Shown piece by piece: positions 10,327-20,455 of a DNA stretch of 64,000 nucleotides. Each line of letters starts with the position of its first letter. Positions within the stretch are counted from its first letter, which is position 1. This stretch comes from Nymphalis io (lineage: Eukaryota; Arthropoda; Insecta; Lepidoptera; Nymphalidae). Made by a program: the position numbers and the translations under genes. Location: NCBI RefSeq assembly GCF_905147045.1, contig NC_065911.1:1-64000 (forward strand). The letters run 5' to 3'. A model generated the notes under the pieces. That model saw only the letters and a program-made list of their open reading frames with translations. It was not told the DNA's origin and made no database searches.

Positions 10327-11914
10327 CTTTCTTATTCACATATTCGTGTATATTGATAATAAATAATTCATAGTATACAAAATTGAAAGAAACATGTTTG
10401 ACGATATAATTATTTAATTAAAAATGTACCTATAATTGCATGGCCAATTTGTTTCATGCAGATTGTTCATGTCATATTGGTTGCGGAGTGTCTTCCTCCA
10501 CTGTAGGTTTTTAGGAATACCATTATCGCCGTCTCTAAACAACAGAAATTTGGGCATAAATATATTTTATTACTAGCTGTACCCGCGACTTCGTCCGCGT
10601 AGAATTTAACAAAAAAGTTTATCATTTTTATTATCATTTTTTTTCTAAAATAAAAGCAGCCTTAGTTATTCCTTATTACATCAGCTACCTGCCAATAAAA
10701 GTCCCGTCAAAATCGGTCCAGCCATTAGGCCAGCCAATAGCCAACAAACAGACAAACAGACAGACAAAAATTGTAAAAAAAAATATTTCGGATTATGTAC
10801 CGTATATATATTCATATGCATGTAGTAAAAAGCGGTTATTTCGATATTAAAAACAGACACTCCAATTTTATTTATATGTATAGATTATCATTTTTTTTCT
10901 AAAATAAAAGTAGCCTAAGTTACTCCTTATTAGATCAGCTACCTGCCAATAAAAGTCCCATCAAAATAGGTCCAGCCATTTCAGAGATTAGCCGGAACAA
11001 ACAGACAAACAGACAGACAGACAGACAAAAATTGTAAAAAATGTTATTTCGGTGTATGTACCGTATATATATTCATATGCATGTAGTAAAATTTTATTTA
11101 TATGTATAGATTGATATTATCTATGTAAATTACATGGTTAATCTGTAAACACAAATAACGTAATATATCTATGTAAAGCAAAAACAAAGATTAGGTCTTA
11201 AGTACTTACCTATTCTCGCTTCTCAGAATGCTCATTCGCCGTGTTGTTTCTTAATAGCATTGGCCGCCATTACTTCCCATGGCGTTGATCGCTGAGTTTG
11301 AGTCGGAGTCATATTAATTTTCAAAAATACCGCCTAAATGTCAACTTTTTTAATCTGTATATCGGATTTAATCTCCTATTTTTTTATAATCGTATATGTA
11401 TTTCAGATAACGACTTTAGTTTTAAGTTTTATTAACTTGTAATTTAATAACTTGTTTATACGTAACAATCTACCACTTTAATATTTGATATTACTCTTTG
11501 TCACGTTTACATGGCCGTCCGTCACTGTCACATGGAGGCCTCTGAAAATCAGTGCTGGGTTAATATTATGCCAGCTTCAACTGAGAGGTTGTCCATTTTG
11601 GATGCCACACCACTTTACAGTTAATTTTTGTTAATTTTTATTTATTTTTTTTTTTTCTCTTTTCTTTGTGTTTCCATAATAATGCAATTCCCATTTTACA
11701 TCCAATTATATTTAATAGATATAGATTAAATAAAATTGGATCCAAAATATTTTTGTAAATATTTTTGTAAGTTAGTTAATTTTTTTTTTTTTTTTCTACG
11801 ACATAAATTAACTTAAACTCTGTGTTACTTTTGTCATTTCTTTTTTATCTTCTTATTTACTCATGTGGTGTGATCCAAATAAAGACTTTATCTATCTATC
11901 TATCTATCTATCTA
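10327..11914 (+). repeat. LINE-A copy 2 3' UTR with internal tandem repeat and (CTAT)n tail
   Basis: This is collinear with 3292-4861, including the two tandem 265-bp blocks, but the GACA runs are shorter. About 60 nt around 11676-11745 (ttccataataatgcaattcc onward) replaces a short repeated stretch found in copy 1. It has no gene. Differences from copy 1 are much denser here than in the coding part. The tail directly abuts the truncated end of the R2/R4-like element. Confidence 0.7.
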
Positions 11915-12872
11915 TATACGCTGGCATTTGTAAGGTGTTCAGACTTTGTGTCAAGGATTTTGGCACGATACCTGTGGATGATAGGACTATTGGGACTTTG
12001 TGTACTGTTTGTGCTTTCCATTGCGTTTTAATTTCTATGGCGAGATCTTGATATTTACTTAACTTTTCAGATATTGTGGTTTGTATGTTATGTGAATTAG
12101 GAACGGCTATATCGATAAGATAAACGATTCTATTGATTTTATCATGAACGGTAATATCTGGTCTATTATAACAGATAGTTTTGTCAGTTATTATTGTTCT
12201 ATCCCAGTAGATTTTGTGGTTTCTAGTGTCTAATACACTTTCCGGTTTATATTTGTAATATGGATTCATTTCTGTTATAAGTTTATATTTGTATGCTAAA
12301 TGTTGGTGTATGATTGCAGCCACTTGATCATATCGATGCTGATAATCGGTCTGTGCGAGAGATTTGCAAGCCCCCGTTATGTGCTGAATAGTTTCAGAGG
12401 CTGCATTACATTGTCTAGATAAGTCAGTAGGTGGATTATTATCCTTCATTATGTACTTCCTATAGTTACGAGTTGCTATTATTTGGTCTTGAATGGCGAG
12501 CATAAAACCTTCGGTCTCAGGAAACAGTTCACCTCGTTTGAGCCATTCGTTCGACTTCTCTTTGTCGACGTGGGGTTGTTTCAAATAGGCTCGGTGCCTC
12601 CCATGCAGTGTTTTTTCAGCCCATGCCAACATTTGTTGTTGTTTACTTATGATATGTTCGTTTACTTGAGTGTTTTTGTCATGTAGGTTTAACGGTGTAA
12701 GCTTTTTGTCTATTTCTGTTGCGTGTCTATGTAGAGGTGAGTGTTTGGATTTATCATGGAAGTATGGTCTGAGTGAGAGTATCTGCTTATTGTGTAAATT
12801 GTGTATGTCTGTTAATCCCCTTCCTCCTTCTTTGCGTGGTAGTGTGAGCTTTTGAATACAAGATTTTGTCAT
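11915..12872 (-). pseudogene. R2/R4-like element C-terminus: RT thumb end, zinc-knuckle remnant and restriction-like endonuclease
   Basis: In the 322-residue frame, residues 1-30 hold LPRKEGGRGLTDIHNLHN, the conserved post-RT segment of R2/R4-group proteins. A CCHC-like knuckle lies at residues 152-169: Cys155, His164 and Cys169 are present, but the first position (152) is Ser. The PD-(D/E)xK-type nuclease follows with RPDI at 237-240, YLIDIAVP at 251-258 and Lys270. In the family this domain cleaves the target site. The last residues are encoded by the LINE-A microsatellite tail, so the natural C-terminus is lost. Confidence 0.75.
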
Positions 12873-13073
12873 CCAAAATTTTCTAGTTTTCTAGTTTCCT
12901 ATATTTAGTGAAGTGCGTGTTTATAGTACGCTGCAATTTTTTTATGTCACTTTTTGACCATTGTATTATTCCGAAAGAGTACGTAAGTAAGGGTATGGCA
13001 AATGTGTTAATAGCTTTTATTGTGTTTTTAGAGTTAAGGTGTGTCTTTAATACGAGATTTAATAGGTGTGTCT

Positions 13074-14030
13074 TTAATACGAGAATTTTGTAAGCAGTTC
13101 TTGTTTTGTCGTAGTTTGTAGTATTTGCCTAGATTGTTTAAAACCAAGGTATTTATATGTGCTTAGTTCATCCATTGGTTCAATTTGTTCACCAGTTTCG
13201 AGTGTGTAGCTATTATTAAGGATTTTTCCTTTCGAGATTGACAGAATTTTGCACTTGTCAACTCCGAATTTCATATGAATATCTTTTGAGAACTGTTCCG
13301 TAATGCTTGCTAACTCAAGCAGCGTGTTTTTGTCAGTGGAGTAAAGTTTTATATCGTCCATGTACATGAGGTGTGATAAGTTATATTGGGTGTTATTACC
13401 GTAAAGTGTGAATCCTGTATTGGTTTTATTTAACAAGAGTGAAAGAGGATTTAAGGCCAAGCAAAACCAGAGGGGGCTCAGAGCGTCTCCTTGAAAAACT
13501 CCTCGTTGGATACAAATTGGTTCAGTAGTTTCATTCAGATTTCATGGACGATTGTTTTATTTTTAATACAGTTTGCCAGTTTTGCATAGAATTTTGAAGA
13601 AATGATATGAGGGTTGGGTTTATTTTATACAATTTTAAGACATACAATAACCAGCTATGCGGGACTAAATCAAAGGCTTTTTGATAATCAATAAACATAG
13701 TATGGATATCTGATTTTGATTTTACCGCACTACTTAAAATGATTGCATCAAAAGTAAGCTGCTCATCAGTAGCATGCTCACAACCTTGGCTATTTTTTCT
13801 ACACCCCTTTTGCTGTTCGGCTAATATATTATGTTTAGTTAAATGTTTGTATATTTCTTTACTTATGCAAGCTGATAAAATTTTATATATGGTTTGTAAG
13901 CAAGTTATTGGTCGGTATTTATCTGGATTTGTGGTATCGTGTTTGTCTTTAGGTACTAAGTATGTGATTCCATGTGTTATATATTTCGGTAGTAAATGTG
14001 GTGATTGAATGAATGTATTTAAGTACTTAT
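13074..14030 (-). pseudogene. R2/R4-like element reverse transcriptase core, frameshifted
   Basis: Read on the minus strand from the RTE junction: THGITYLVPKD, the palm motif A region MFIDYQKAFDLVPHSW, then a frameshift near 13545, then RGVFQGDALSPLWFCLALNPL (motif B) and MYMDDIKLYS (motif C with the YMDD box), followed by KFGVDKCKILSI and YKYLGF. The thumb region 12873-13073 is open only in pieces and contains a short tandem duplication of gtgtgtctttaatacgaga (13037 and 13066). The RT would copy the element RNA at the nicked target. Confidence 0.75.
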
Positions 14031-14043
14031 GTATGTATGAGTG
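14031..14043. repeat. Target-site duplication of the RTE insertion, left copy
   Basis: gtatgtatgagtg occurs here and again at 20166-20178, on the two outer edges of the RTE element. Joining the two sides restores the R2/R4-like coding sequence. A 13-bp duplication is typical of APE-endonuclease LINE insertion. Confidence 0.85.
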
Positions 14044-14086
14044 GAGTATGCCGTGGAGTACCGGCTTAGAATAGTACTCAATCTTA

Positions 14087-14118
14087 TCCCGTGGGTATCG
14101 TAAGAGGCGACTGAGGGA
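14087..14118 (+). promoter_or_regulatory. 5' motif of the RTE element, shared with LINE-B
   Basis: A 32-nt stretch with core gtaagaggcgact lies 43-74 nt from the RTE 5' end. It matches the minus strand of 19846-19877 near the 5' end of LINE-B at 29 of 32 positions; the three differences are G/A transitions. In LINE-B the core can pair GTCG with CGAC around a 7-nt loop. The position suggests a role in transcription start, RNA packaging or translation; none is shown. Confidence 0.55.
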
Positions 14119-14233
14119 CGGGGAAAAGGGGGGATGGGCAGCAGCGTCCCCCCTCCCATAAACATCTTACCCCCCTACTGCGCTCGCCAACACGCCTGCC
14201 CAGCGCGGCGAGTATGGGCAAACCCCTCCATTA

Positions 14234-14885
14234 ATGGCAGATGCGCCCAAAAAAAGGCCCCCAGTTACCGGCAAGCCCGCTAGGCCCGACCAAGGTAGCG
14301 GTCGCGGTATCGGCAGGGCAGGGGGTGCTAAGAATCACCGGTTCACGGCAGGCTACCGTATAAAACGACTGAACATGGCAACGTATAATGGACGCTCGAT
14401 GAGGCTGGACCATCACCTCGCCGAATTAGAAGTAGAGTTAAGTCATATAAACTGGCATATACTGGGGTTATCTGAAGTCCGAAGACAGGGGGAGGACACG
14501 ATAACTCTAGAGTCCGGTAACTTACTCTACTTCCGCGAAGGTGATAACCTCTCCCAGGGTGGTGTCGGTTTTCTAGTCAAAAAGGATCTCATTAGCAGCA
14601 TTGTGGAAATCAGTAGTGTGTCGAACCGGGTAGCGTACCTTGTCCTAAAACTTTCCGACAGGTACTCCCTGAAGGTCGTACAGGTATATGCGCCAACTTC
14701 GACATACTCTGATGATGTGGTCGAAGCGATGTACGAGGACATCGCAAAGGCCCTCAACGACACCTCGAAGGCCCACTACAATGTTGTTATGGGGGACTTT
14801 AATGCTAAAGTGGGAGTACAAGATAGCGGTGAATCGAAAGTCGGACCTTACGGCTTGGGCTGCAGAAATCACAGGGGGCAACCCT
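14234..14885 (+). pseudogene. RTE ORF: APE endonuclease, C-terminal part deleted
   Basis: Start at ATG 14234 gives a basic leader, then NMATYNGRSMR (the Asn of the endonuclease), LGLSEVRR (catalytic Glu), GGVGFLVKK, VYAPTS and MGDFNAKVG, reaching VGPYGLGCRNHRGQ. At about 14880 the frame jumps to sequence that belongs just before the reverse transcriptase. The last third of the endonuclease, including the SDH box, and the linker are missing. The endonuclease is therefore non-functional. Confidence 0.85.
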
Positions 14886-16204
14886 CTTATGCGCCATTAC
14901 TCCGAGGAGCTCCCGGTCGTTGACCAAGGAGAGATTAGGGCGACTCTAGAACAGCTTAAAAACAACAAAGCTCCGGGAGATGACGGAATCACAACAGAGT
15001 TGCTTAAGGCAGGCGGGACTCCGGTCCTGAAAGAGCTAGCAAGCCTCTTTAATTCCGTCATCCAACATGGCAAGACCCCGGAAACGTGGAGCGGGAGTGA
15101 GGTGGTACTGTTTTTCAAGAAAGGTGATAAAACCCTCTTGAAAAACTACAGACCAATCTCCCTCCTGAGTCACGTGTATAAGCTGTTCTCAAGAGTCGTC
15201 ACGAACCGTCTCGCCAGACGACTTGACGAGTTCCAGCCCCCAGAGCAAGCCGGCTTTCGATCAGGCTACAGCACCGTGGACCACATCCATACTGTTCGGC
15301 AGATTGTGCAGAAGACCGAAGAGTACAATCAGCCGCTGTGTATGGCATTTGTGGACTACGAGAAAGCCTTCGACTCCATCGAAACCTGGGCAGTGCTCGA
15401 CTCATTGCAGAGATGTCATATCGATTGGAGATATATCGAGGTACTGAGATGTCTGTACAACGCCGCTACAATGACTATCCACATCCAGGACTGTAAGACG
15501 AAGGCGATCCAACTGCGCAGAGGGGTGAGACAGGGGGACGTAATATCCCCGAAACTGTTCACCAACGCGCTGGAAGACGTTTTCAAAACGCTGGATTGGA
15601 CTAGGTATGGAGTCAATGTAAACGGCGAGTACATCTCACACCTTCGATTTGCCGACGATATCGTCATCATAGCAGAGTCGCTGGAACAACTCACCGAAAT
15701 GCTGCGTAGCCTAGGCGAGTCTTCCCGGCGTGTCGGTCTCGGTATGAACTTGGACAAGACCAAGGTCATGTTCAATAGGCATGTCGTGCCGGGACCGATA
15801 TACGTCGAGGGGAAACCTCTCGAAGTTGTTAGTGAATATACCTACCTAGGACAGATAATACAAGTCGGTAGGAACAACTTTGAGAAGGAAGCCGATCGAA
15901 GAATTCGCTTGGGATGGGCAGCATTTGGCAACCTTCGTCAAGTCCTCAAGTCGTCTATACCGCAATGTTTGAAGACGAAAGTCTTCAACCAATGCGTCTT
16001 ACCTGCCGTGACATACGGTGCCGAAACGTGGACACTAACTGCGGGACTAGTCCACAAATTCAAAGTCGCTCAGCGTGCTATGGAGCGAGCTATGCTCGGA
16101 GTATCTTTGAAGGATAAGATCAGAAATGAGATTATCCGGAAAAAACCGGAGTCACCGACATAGCTTGCAAAATTAGCAGGCTGAAGTGGCAGTGGGCTGG
16201 TCAC

Positions 16205-16207
<3 letters not shown>
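14886..16207 (+). pseudogene. RTE ORF: reverse transcriptase, interrupted by LINE-B
   Basis: The frame carries GEIRATLEQLKNNKAPGDDG, YRPISLLS, QAGFRSGYSTVDHI, MAFVDYEKAFDSIE (motif A), RRGVRQGDVISPKLF (motif B) and LRFADDIVII (motif C, FADD), then YLGQIIQ and the RTE C-terminal region YGAETWTL. It is open to about 16140, where a frameshift in an A run leads to a stop. In the shifted frame the protein continues with WQWAGHV up to the LINE-B insertion and resumes at 19938. The many RTE-specific blocks make the clade call firm. Confidence 0.88.
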
Positions 16208-16275
<68 letters not shown>

Positions 16276-16373
16276 TGCCCCGGGAAGGCAAATGACTCTA
16301 CTCCACCTGATGGTAAGTGGTAGTAGAGTCCAAACGCGACGACGGCCAGTACAGTCGGGAAGAATGTTCTGTA

Positions 16374-19300
16374 CTAGCCGTCCCCGCCTTGCCGGCCCGC
16401 AAGATGCCTCTTCACGCCTCGTTTGAAGGAACCCGGGTTGTAAGAGGAGGGGAACACGTGAGCTGGTAAGGAATTCCATTCTTTGGTAGTGCGACAAAGA
16501 AAGGAGTTGCCAAATTTCTTTGTGCGCGATGGAATTGATGTCACAGTTAGGCGGTGACATCGAGAACCAGCTCGCGTGGACTTAAGAAGGAAGGGGGAAG
16601 CAGGAATTAGAGAGAATAATTCCTCAGAGCACTCGCCGTGATACAGACGATAGAAAGCGCTCAGTGCTGCTATCTCACGACGCAATTGTAAAGGTTCAAG
16701 GGTGTTTGTGACCTTTACGTCGCCAATAATGCGTACTGCACGTCGCTGCAACCGGTCCAAGGCCTCCATAAGGTACTTAGCGGAGCCATCCCAAAGGTGC
16801 GAGCAATATTCAACGCAAGACCGTACCTGTGTTTTGTATAACAGGCACAGTTGTTGTGGCGTGAAAAAACGCCGCACCTTGTTCAGAACTCCGAGTTTTC
16901 GTGAAGCTGTTTTTATAATAGCCTCGATGTAATCCCTTGGACTAAGGTCGCAGCGAACGTCCATCCCCAGCATGGCGATTTTGCTTTGTATCATCAGCGG
17001 TGTGCCACAGAGGGAGGGATGAGGGTAAAATGGTGACTTTTTCGCTGTGAGAGCGCACACCTGTGTTTTCTTGGCATTAAACTCAACAAGATTATCAGAA
17101 CCCCATTTGGCGATGAGCTCTAATGTCCTATCAAGTTCAATAACAAGATTCTCCCGCCTCTCCTCAGTTTCCGCCCGCCCAGCCACTGCGCGTCCGTGGT
17201 ATCCACCATGCACTGTACTATCATCTGCATAGCAATGTATGTTCCCAAGAGAGAGCATATCATTGATATGCAAAAGAAAGAGTGTGGGAGATAGCACAGA
17301 TCCCTGGGGGACGCCAGCATTCACTACATAGAATTGTGAAGCGCAACCATCTACTAAAACACGAAGGCTACGCTTGTGTAGGTAACTGGCAATCCAGGTG
17401 CATAGCTGAGCAGGCAGACCATATGCCGGTAGCTTGGAGAGAAGACTTCTGTGCCAGACCCTGTCGAAAGCCTTGGAGATATCGAGGCTGACAGCCAACG
17501 ATTCTCCACGCTTGTCGATAGCTTCACCCCAGAGGTGCGTTACGTACGCTAGAAGATCACCTGTGGACCGTTTTGGTCGAAATCCGTACTGACGATCATT
17601 AATTAGACAGTGATCTTCTAGGTAATGGATCAGTTGGTTGTTTAAAATCCGTTCCATCACCTTACAAAGTACTGAGGTGATAGCTATTGGCCGATAATTT
17701 GCCGGGTCAGACCGATCCCCTTTTTTGGGAACCGCTTGCACATTAGCTCTTCTCCAAGCCTCCGGCACACATCCCGAAGAGAGAGAAAGTTGAAACAGGC
17801 GCGTTAACACAGGAGACAGCTCCGCCGCGCACTTCTTCAGCACAATGGCTGGTATTCCATCGGGACCGCCAGCTTTCCGTATATCGAGTGATTGCAGCTC
17901 CGCACGCACATCACGTTGCCTGATTTTGATGTCAGGCATCGTGTGGCCACATGAAGGTATTGTTGGCGGCTGCGCACTACAATCATCGATCACAGAGTTG
18001 TCGGCAAAGAGTTTAGCCAGGAGGTCGGCTTTCTCCTGCGGACTGTGAGCTAGCGATCCGTCCGGATTTCTGAGCGGTGGCAGCGAAGGTTTGCAGAAAT
18101 TGTTTTGCACAGACTTGGTCAGACGCCAGAAGCTACGGGAGCCCCTAGGATGCGAAATAAGGTCATGACCAATCTGTACAATGCGCTGTGCATCCGCTCT
18201 CGTGTATGCCTTCCTACAGGACTTGGAATTTTTATTGTAGTTTGCTTTCAGTGAGTCAATGTTAGATGCCCCGCTAATGCAGCCGTTGATCCACGCGCGA
18301 TATGCCGCCTGCTTAGATGATACAGCGTCGGCACATTCACGCGTGAACCAACGGTTACGCGTACCCCTATTGATGAGATCTGAGCTAGGAATGTAGTATT
18401 CCATTCCTAACATGATCTCATCAGCAACAGCAGCGGCACTAGCTGTCGGGTCATTCCCACTGAAGCAACGTTCCTTCCAAGGGACTGACGCATAGTAATC
18501 GCGCATACCGTCCCAATCTGCCGACTTATAGTGCCAAACGCGACGCTTGCATACCGCTGATGGCGGCAGCTTGGCCTGTGGCACTTTGGTAGATATAAGG
18601 CCGTGATCCGAAGAACCAAGTGGAGCTTGAACCACAACCTGATATTCCACCGGGTGAGAAGTCAGCAGAAGATCCAGTAGAGAAGGCGCTTGCCCATCAA
18701 TGTCTGGGATCCTGGTGGGCTGATCAACCAGTTGGGTCAAGTCGTGTGTGAGAGCAAAAGCATGAGCAGTTCTTCCAGCATGGTCAGTTTTGAGGGATTT
18801 CAACCATGATTCATGGTGAGCATTAAAATCCCCCAAAAACACCAATTCCGCGTTAGGAAACTGCTCTTGCGCAGCATCTGCCACCCGACTAAGATGGTCG
18901 AATAATCGGCTTGTCTCCAAGTCACCATTGTGGGATCTGTAGAGGCACACGTAGACTCGACTCTGACGAACCAGGTCCACACGTACCACCAACATGGAGA
19001 AGGAGGGGTCCTCCAAGCAGCGCAATCGGTGACAACAAACATCCGCCCTGACGAACAAGCATGCTCCGGCTTTCGCTTTAAAAGATTCTTCAAGCATGTA
19101 GCCGGGATAGTTAAGGTAGCTGGTGTCGGCAGGGCGGAGTATTTGCGTCTCCGTGAGAAACAACATTGCTGGCCGTGCTGTCTCGAGATGGTGGTGGACA
19201 GCGTTGAGGTTAGCGTGGAGTCCTCGGATGTTAGAGAACTCGACCTCAAACAGCGTGGGTATGGTGGGGGTGTGCACCGCTGAACGACCGTTATTTCTTA

Positions 19301-19493
19301 TTTGCGCTACCATTTGGAAATTAGGAAAAGAGACGTGAGGCGAGCGACGTATTGCCACGATAGGGATGGGCAAAGTATGGAGGCGTGTTTTCCCAAATGT
19401 TTGCCAAAAAGGAAAATATACTGATCCGCCGGACGGAAGGGCCCCCGAACCCCCCCGGAAGTGGCCGCCGGGACCCCACCTTCCGGTCACCAA
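16374..19493 (-). CDS. LINE-B endonuclease and reverse transcriptase, intact 1039-residue ORF
   Basis: The N-terminal APE endonuclease spans about residues 85-310: FSNIRGLHANLNAV, LTETQ, LYRSHNGD, LGDFNAHH and GSSDHGLIS with the catalytic SDH. A linker with several Trp and Cys follows to about residue 510. The reverse transcriptase runs to about 800: AGGPDGIPAIVLK, YRPIAITS, YGFRPKRSTGDLL, VSLDISKAFDRVW (motif A), GVPQGSVLSPTLF (motif B) and CYADDSTV (motif C). The C-terminus has CSHLWDG, LDRLQRRAVRIIGD, YRLYHGECSEELF and EWNSLPAHVFP. The first ATG may be upstream of the true start; the Met at residue 61 (MVAQIRNNG) is an alternative. Every catalytic residue looked for is present, so the protein may be active. 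Confidence 0.9.
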   Translation of the reverse strand: MVTGRWGPGGHFRGGSGALPSGGSVYFPFWQTFGKTRLHTLPIPIVAIRRSPHVSFPNFQMVAQIRNNGRSAVHTPTIPTLFEVEFSNIRGLHANLNAVHHHLETARPAMLFLTETQILRPADTSYLNYPGYMLEESFKAKAGACLFVRADVCCHRLRCLEDPSFSMLVVRVDLVRQSRVYVCLYRSHNGDLETSRLFDHLSRVADAAQEQFPNAELVFLGDFNAHHESWLKSLKTDHAGRTAHAFALTHDLTQLVDQPTRIPDIDGQAPSLLDLLLTSHPVEYQVVVQAPLGSSDHGLISTKVPQAKLPPSAVCKRRVWHYKSADWDGMRDYYASVPWKERCFSGNDPTASAAAVADEIMLGMEYYIPSSDLINRGTRNRWFTRECADAVSSKQAAYRAWINGCISGASNIDSLKANYNKNSKSCRKAYTRADAQRIVQIGHDLISHPRGSRSFWRLTKSVQNNFCKPSLPPLRNPDGSLAHSPQEKADLLAKLFADNSVIDDCSAQPPTIPSCGHTMPDIKIRQRDVRAELQSLDIRKAGGPDGIPAIVLKKCAAELSPVLTRLFQLSLSSGCVPEAWRRANVQAVPKKGDRSDPANYRPIAITSVLCKVMERILNNQLIHYLEDHCLINDRQYGFRPKRSTGDLLAYVTHLWGEAIDKRGESLAVSLDISKAFDRVWHRSLLSKLPAYGLPAQLCTWIASYLHKRSLRVLVDGCASQFYVVNAGVPQGSVLSPTLFLLHINDMLSLGNIHCYADDSTVHGGYHGRAVAGRAETEERRENLVIELDRTLELIAKWGSDNLVEFNAKKTQVCALTAKKSPFYPHPSLCGTPLMIQSKIAMLGMDVRCDLSPRDYIEAIIKTASRKLGVLNKVRRFFTPQQLCLLYKTQVRSCVEYCSHLWDGSAKYLMEALDRLQRRAVRIIGDVKVTNTLEPLQLRREIAALSAFYRLYHGECSEELFSLIPASPFLLKSTRAGSRCHRLTVTSIPSRTKKFGNSFLCRTTKEWNSLPAHVFPSSYNPGSFKRGVKRHLAGRQGGDG

Positions 19494-19845
19494 CCGGCAC
19501 GACGGTCCACCCCGAGATTATGCGTGGCCTGGTGGGGCAGCCTCGAGAGCTGGTTAGGCACGCTCGGGCCCCTGTACTATGCCACGGGCGGCCAGCGGAA
19601 CAGCCGTTTCTTCGGGTCTCCCTGTCCGGCAGGTCAATACAGTTTCCCCCGGCATTGGTGCAACAGCCGTCTCCACTGGACCAACACCCATCGCAGCAAT
19701 ACTCGCTCGGGCACTGGCTGTACGCTGGCTGACCTCGAAACGCGGCTGCAAGCCACTTCACGAGTTTTTCACCATGCGTACGGTGGTAACAAGCCAGGCG
19801 GATGTTAGCATCCTACCACCAGATGAGCAGATGGTCGCTCAGATA

Positions 19846-19877
19846 TCCCTTAGTCGCCTCTTACGACACCCATGGGA
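19846..19877 (-). promoter_or_regulatory. 5' motif of LINE-B, shared with the RTE element
   Basis: The minus strand here carries the same 32-nt block as 14087-14118, with the core gtcgtaagaggcgac, within the first 90 nt of LINE-B. The surrounding 5' UTR shows no comparable similarity to the RTE. Function unknown. Confidence 0.55.
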
Positions 19878-19937
19878 AAGAGAGGGGCAGTGAAATGTAT
19901 TCTTTCTCCGTCACTGCACGGATAAAATGTAAACGTA

Positions 19938-20165
19938 TGTCGTAGGACCGATGGCCGTTGGAGCAGACGAGTCCTAGAGTGGAGACCGCGAATCGGCAAG
20001 CGCAGCGTAGGGCGCCCTCCAGCCAGGTGGACCGACGACCTTAAGAAGGTGGCGGGCACCAACTGGATGCGGAAGGCGGAGGACAAGGAGCTTTGGCGCA
20101 CCTTGGGAGAGGCCTATGTTCAGCAGTGGACAACGATTGGCTGTTGATTGATTGATTGATTGATT
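19938..20165 (+). pseudogene. RTE 3' end: C-terminus of the ORF and (GATT)n tail
   Basis: Directly after the LINE-B target repeat the RTE protein resumes: CRRTDGRWSRRVLEWRP, VGRPPARWTDDLKK, NWMRKAEDKELWRTLGEAYV, ending at a stop beside TTGC. The WxxDL and ARW pattern is the normal RTE C-terminus. Five GATT repeats form the tail up to the 13-bp target duplication at 20166-20178. Confidence 0.85.
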
Positions 20166-20178
20166 GTATGTATGAGTG
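20166..20178. repeat. Target-site duplication of the RTE insertion, right copy
   Basis: gtatgtatgagtg, identical to 14031-14043. Confidence 0.85.
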
Positions 20179-20455
20179 TATGCTACTAAATTTCTTGTAC
20201 CAATAGTTGTGAATATTGTCTGAGCCTGGGGATTTCCAATTGTGCATTCGTTTGATGACATCTATACATGTTTCTATTGGTATGAAGTTGAACTCCATCT
20301 CTGGAATATGTGTAGTTATTTCGTTAACCCAGTCTGCATGTTCATTATGTTCTATGGGGTTTTCCCATGTCTTAGCCCAGAATTGTCGAAATATTTCAGG
20401 GGGAGGTATTTCTAGATTTTGCTCATTATCTTTGCAGTTAGATAATAAATTCTAT
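20179..20455 (-). pseudogene. R2/R4-like element, start of the reverse transcriptase domain
   Basis: In a frame shifted from the upstream ORF the minus strand reads PPEIFRQFWAKTWENP, FNFIPIETCIDVIKRMHNWK and PGSDNIHNYWYKKFSSIHSYI, the block before RT motif 1 in R2/R4-group proteins. It joins 14030 across the RTE. The frame change relative to 20412-21500 lies near 20455, which is one of the inactivating frameshifts. Confidence 0.7.

Larger units (their letters stand above)
5704..11914 (+). mobile_element. LINE-A copy 2, near full length
   Basis: The left edge is set where similarity to LINE-B stops (after the string ccaccgggtgaga) and the right edge by the (CTAT)n tail, after which the minus-strand R2/R4-like element begins. 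Order: 5' UTR 5704-6044 (about 340 nt, no recognised promoter), ORF1 6045-6982 (broken), an inter-ORF frame 6985-7488, endonuclease ORF 7476-8555, reverse transcriptase ORF 8560-10326, 3' UTR and tail. EN and RT are intact but in different frames. The different flanks on the two sides mean no target duplication can be shown. Confidence 0.85.
14044..16207 (+). mobile_element. RTE-type LINE, 5' and main part (3' end at 19938-20165)
   Basis: The element starts after the 13-bp target duplication. It has a GC-richer 5' region of about 190 nt, a single ORF with APE endonuclease and RTE-clade reverse transcriptase, and ends at 20165 in a (GATT)n tail. Short microsatellite tails and one-ORF structure fit the RTE clade. 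It was later split at 16207/19938 by LINE-B. It carries an internal deletion at the EN/RT boundary, so it could only have moved by help from another copy if the deletion preceded insertion. Confidence 0.85.
16208..19932 (-). mobile_element. LINE-B, apparently full-length single-ORF LINE with 65-nt poly(A) tail
   Basis: On the minus strand it starts at 19932 and ends in 65 A residues (T run 16208-16272). acgta is present at both edges (16203-16207 and 19933-19937) as a short target duplication inside the RTE coding sequence. It has a 5' region of about 440 nt, one long intact ORF and a 100-nt 3' UTR. No gag-like ORF1 is visible. The 5' motif shared with the RTE sits 55-86 nt from its start, which argues that the 5' end is complete. 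Long tail, clean ORF and nested position mark it as the youngest insertion of this nest. A second, damaged piece lies at 4862-5703. Confidence 0.85.

Noticed and set aside
11904..12051. Plus-strand frames over the CTAT microsatellite
   Set aside because: They translate the microsatellite and antisense of the R2/R4-like endonuclease.
19321..19893. Overlapping GC-rich open frames on both strands at the LINE-B 5' end
   Set aside because: They lie in the LINE-B 5' UTR, have no recognisable domain, and reflect high GC rather than coding.
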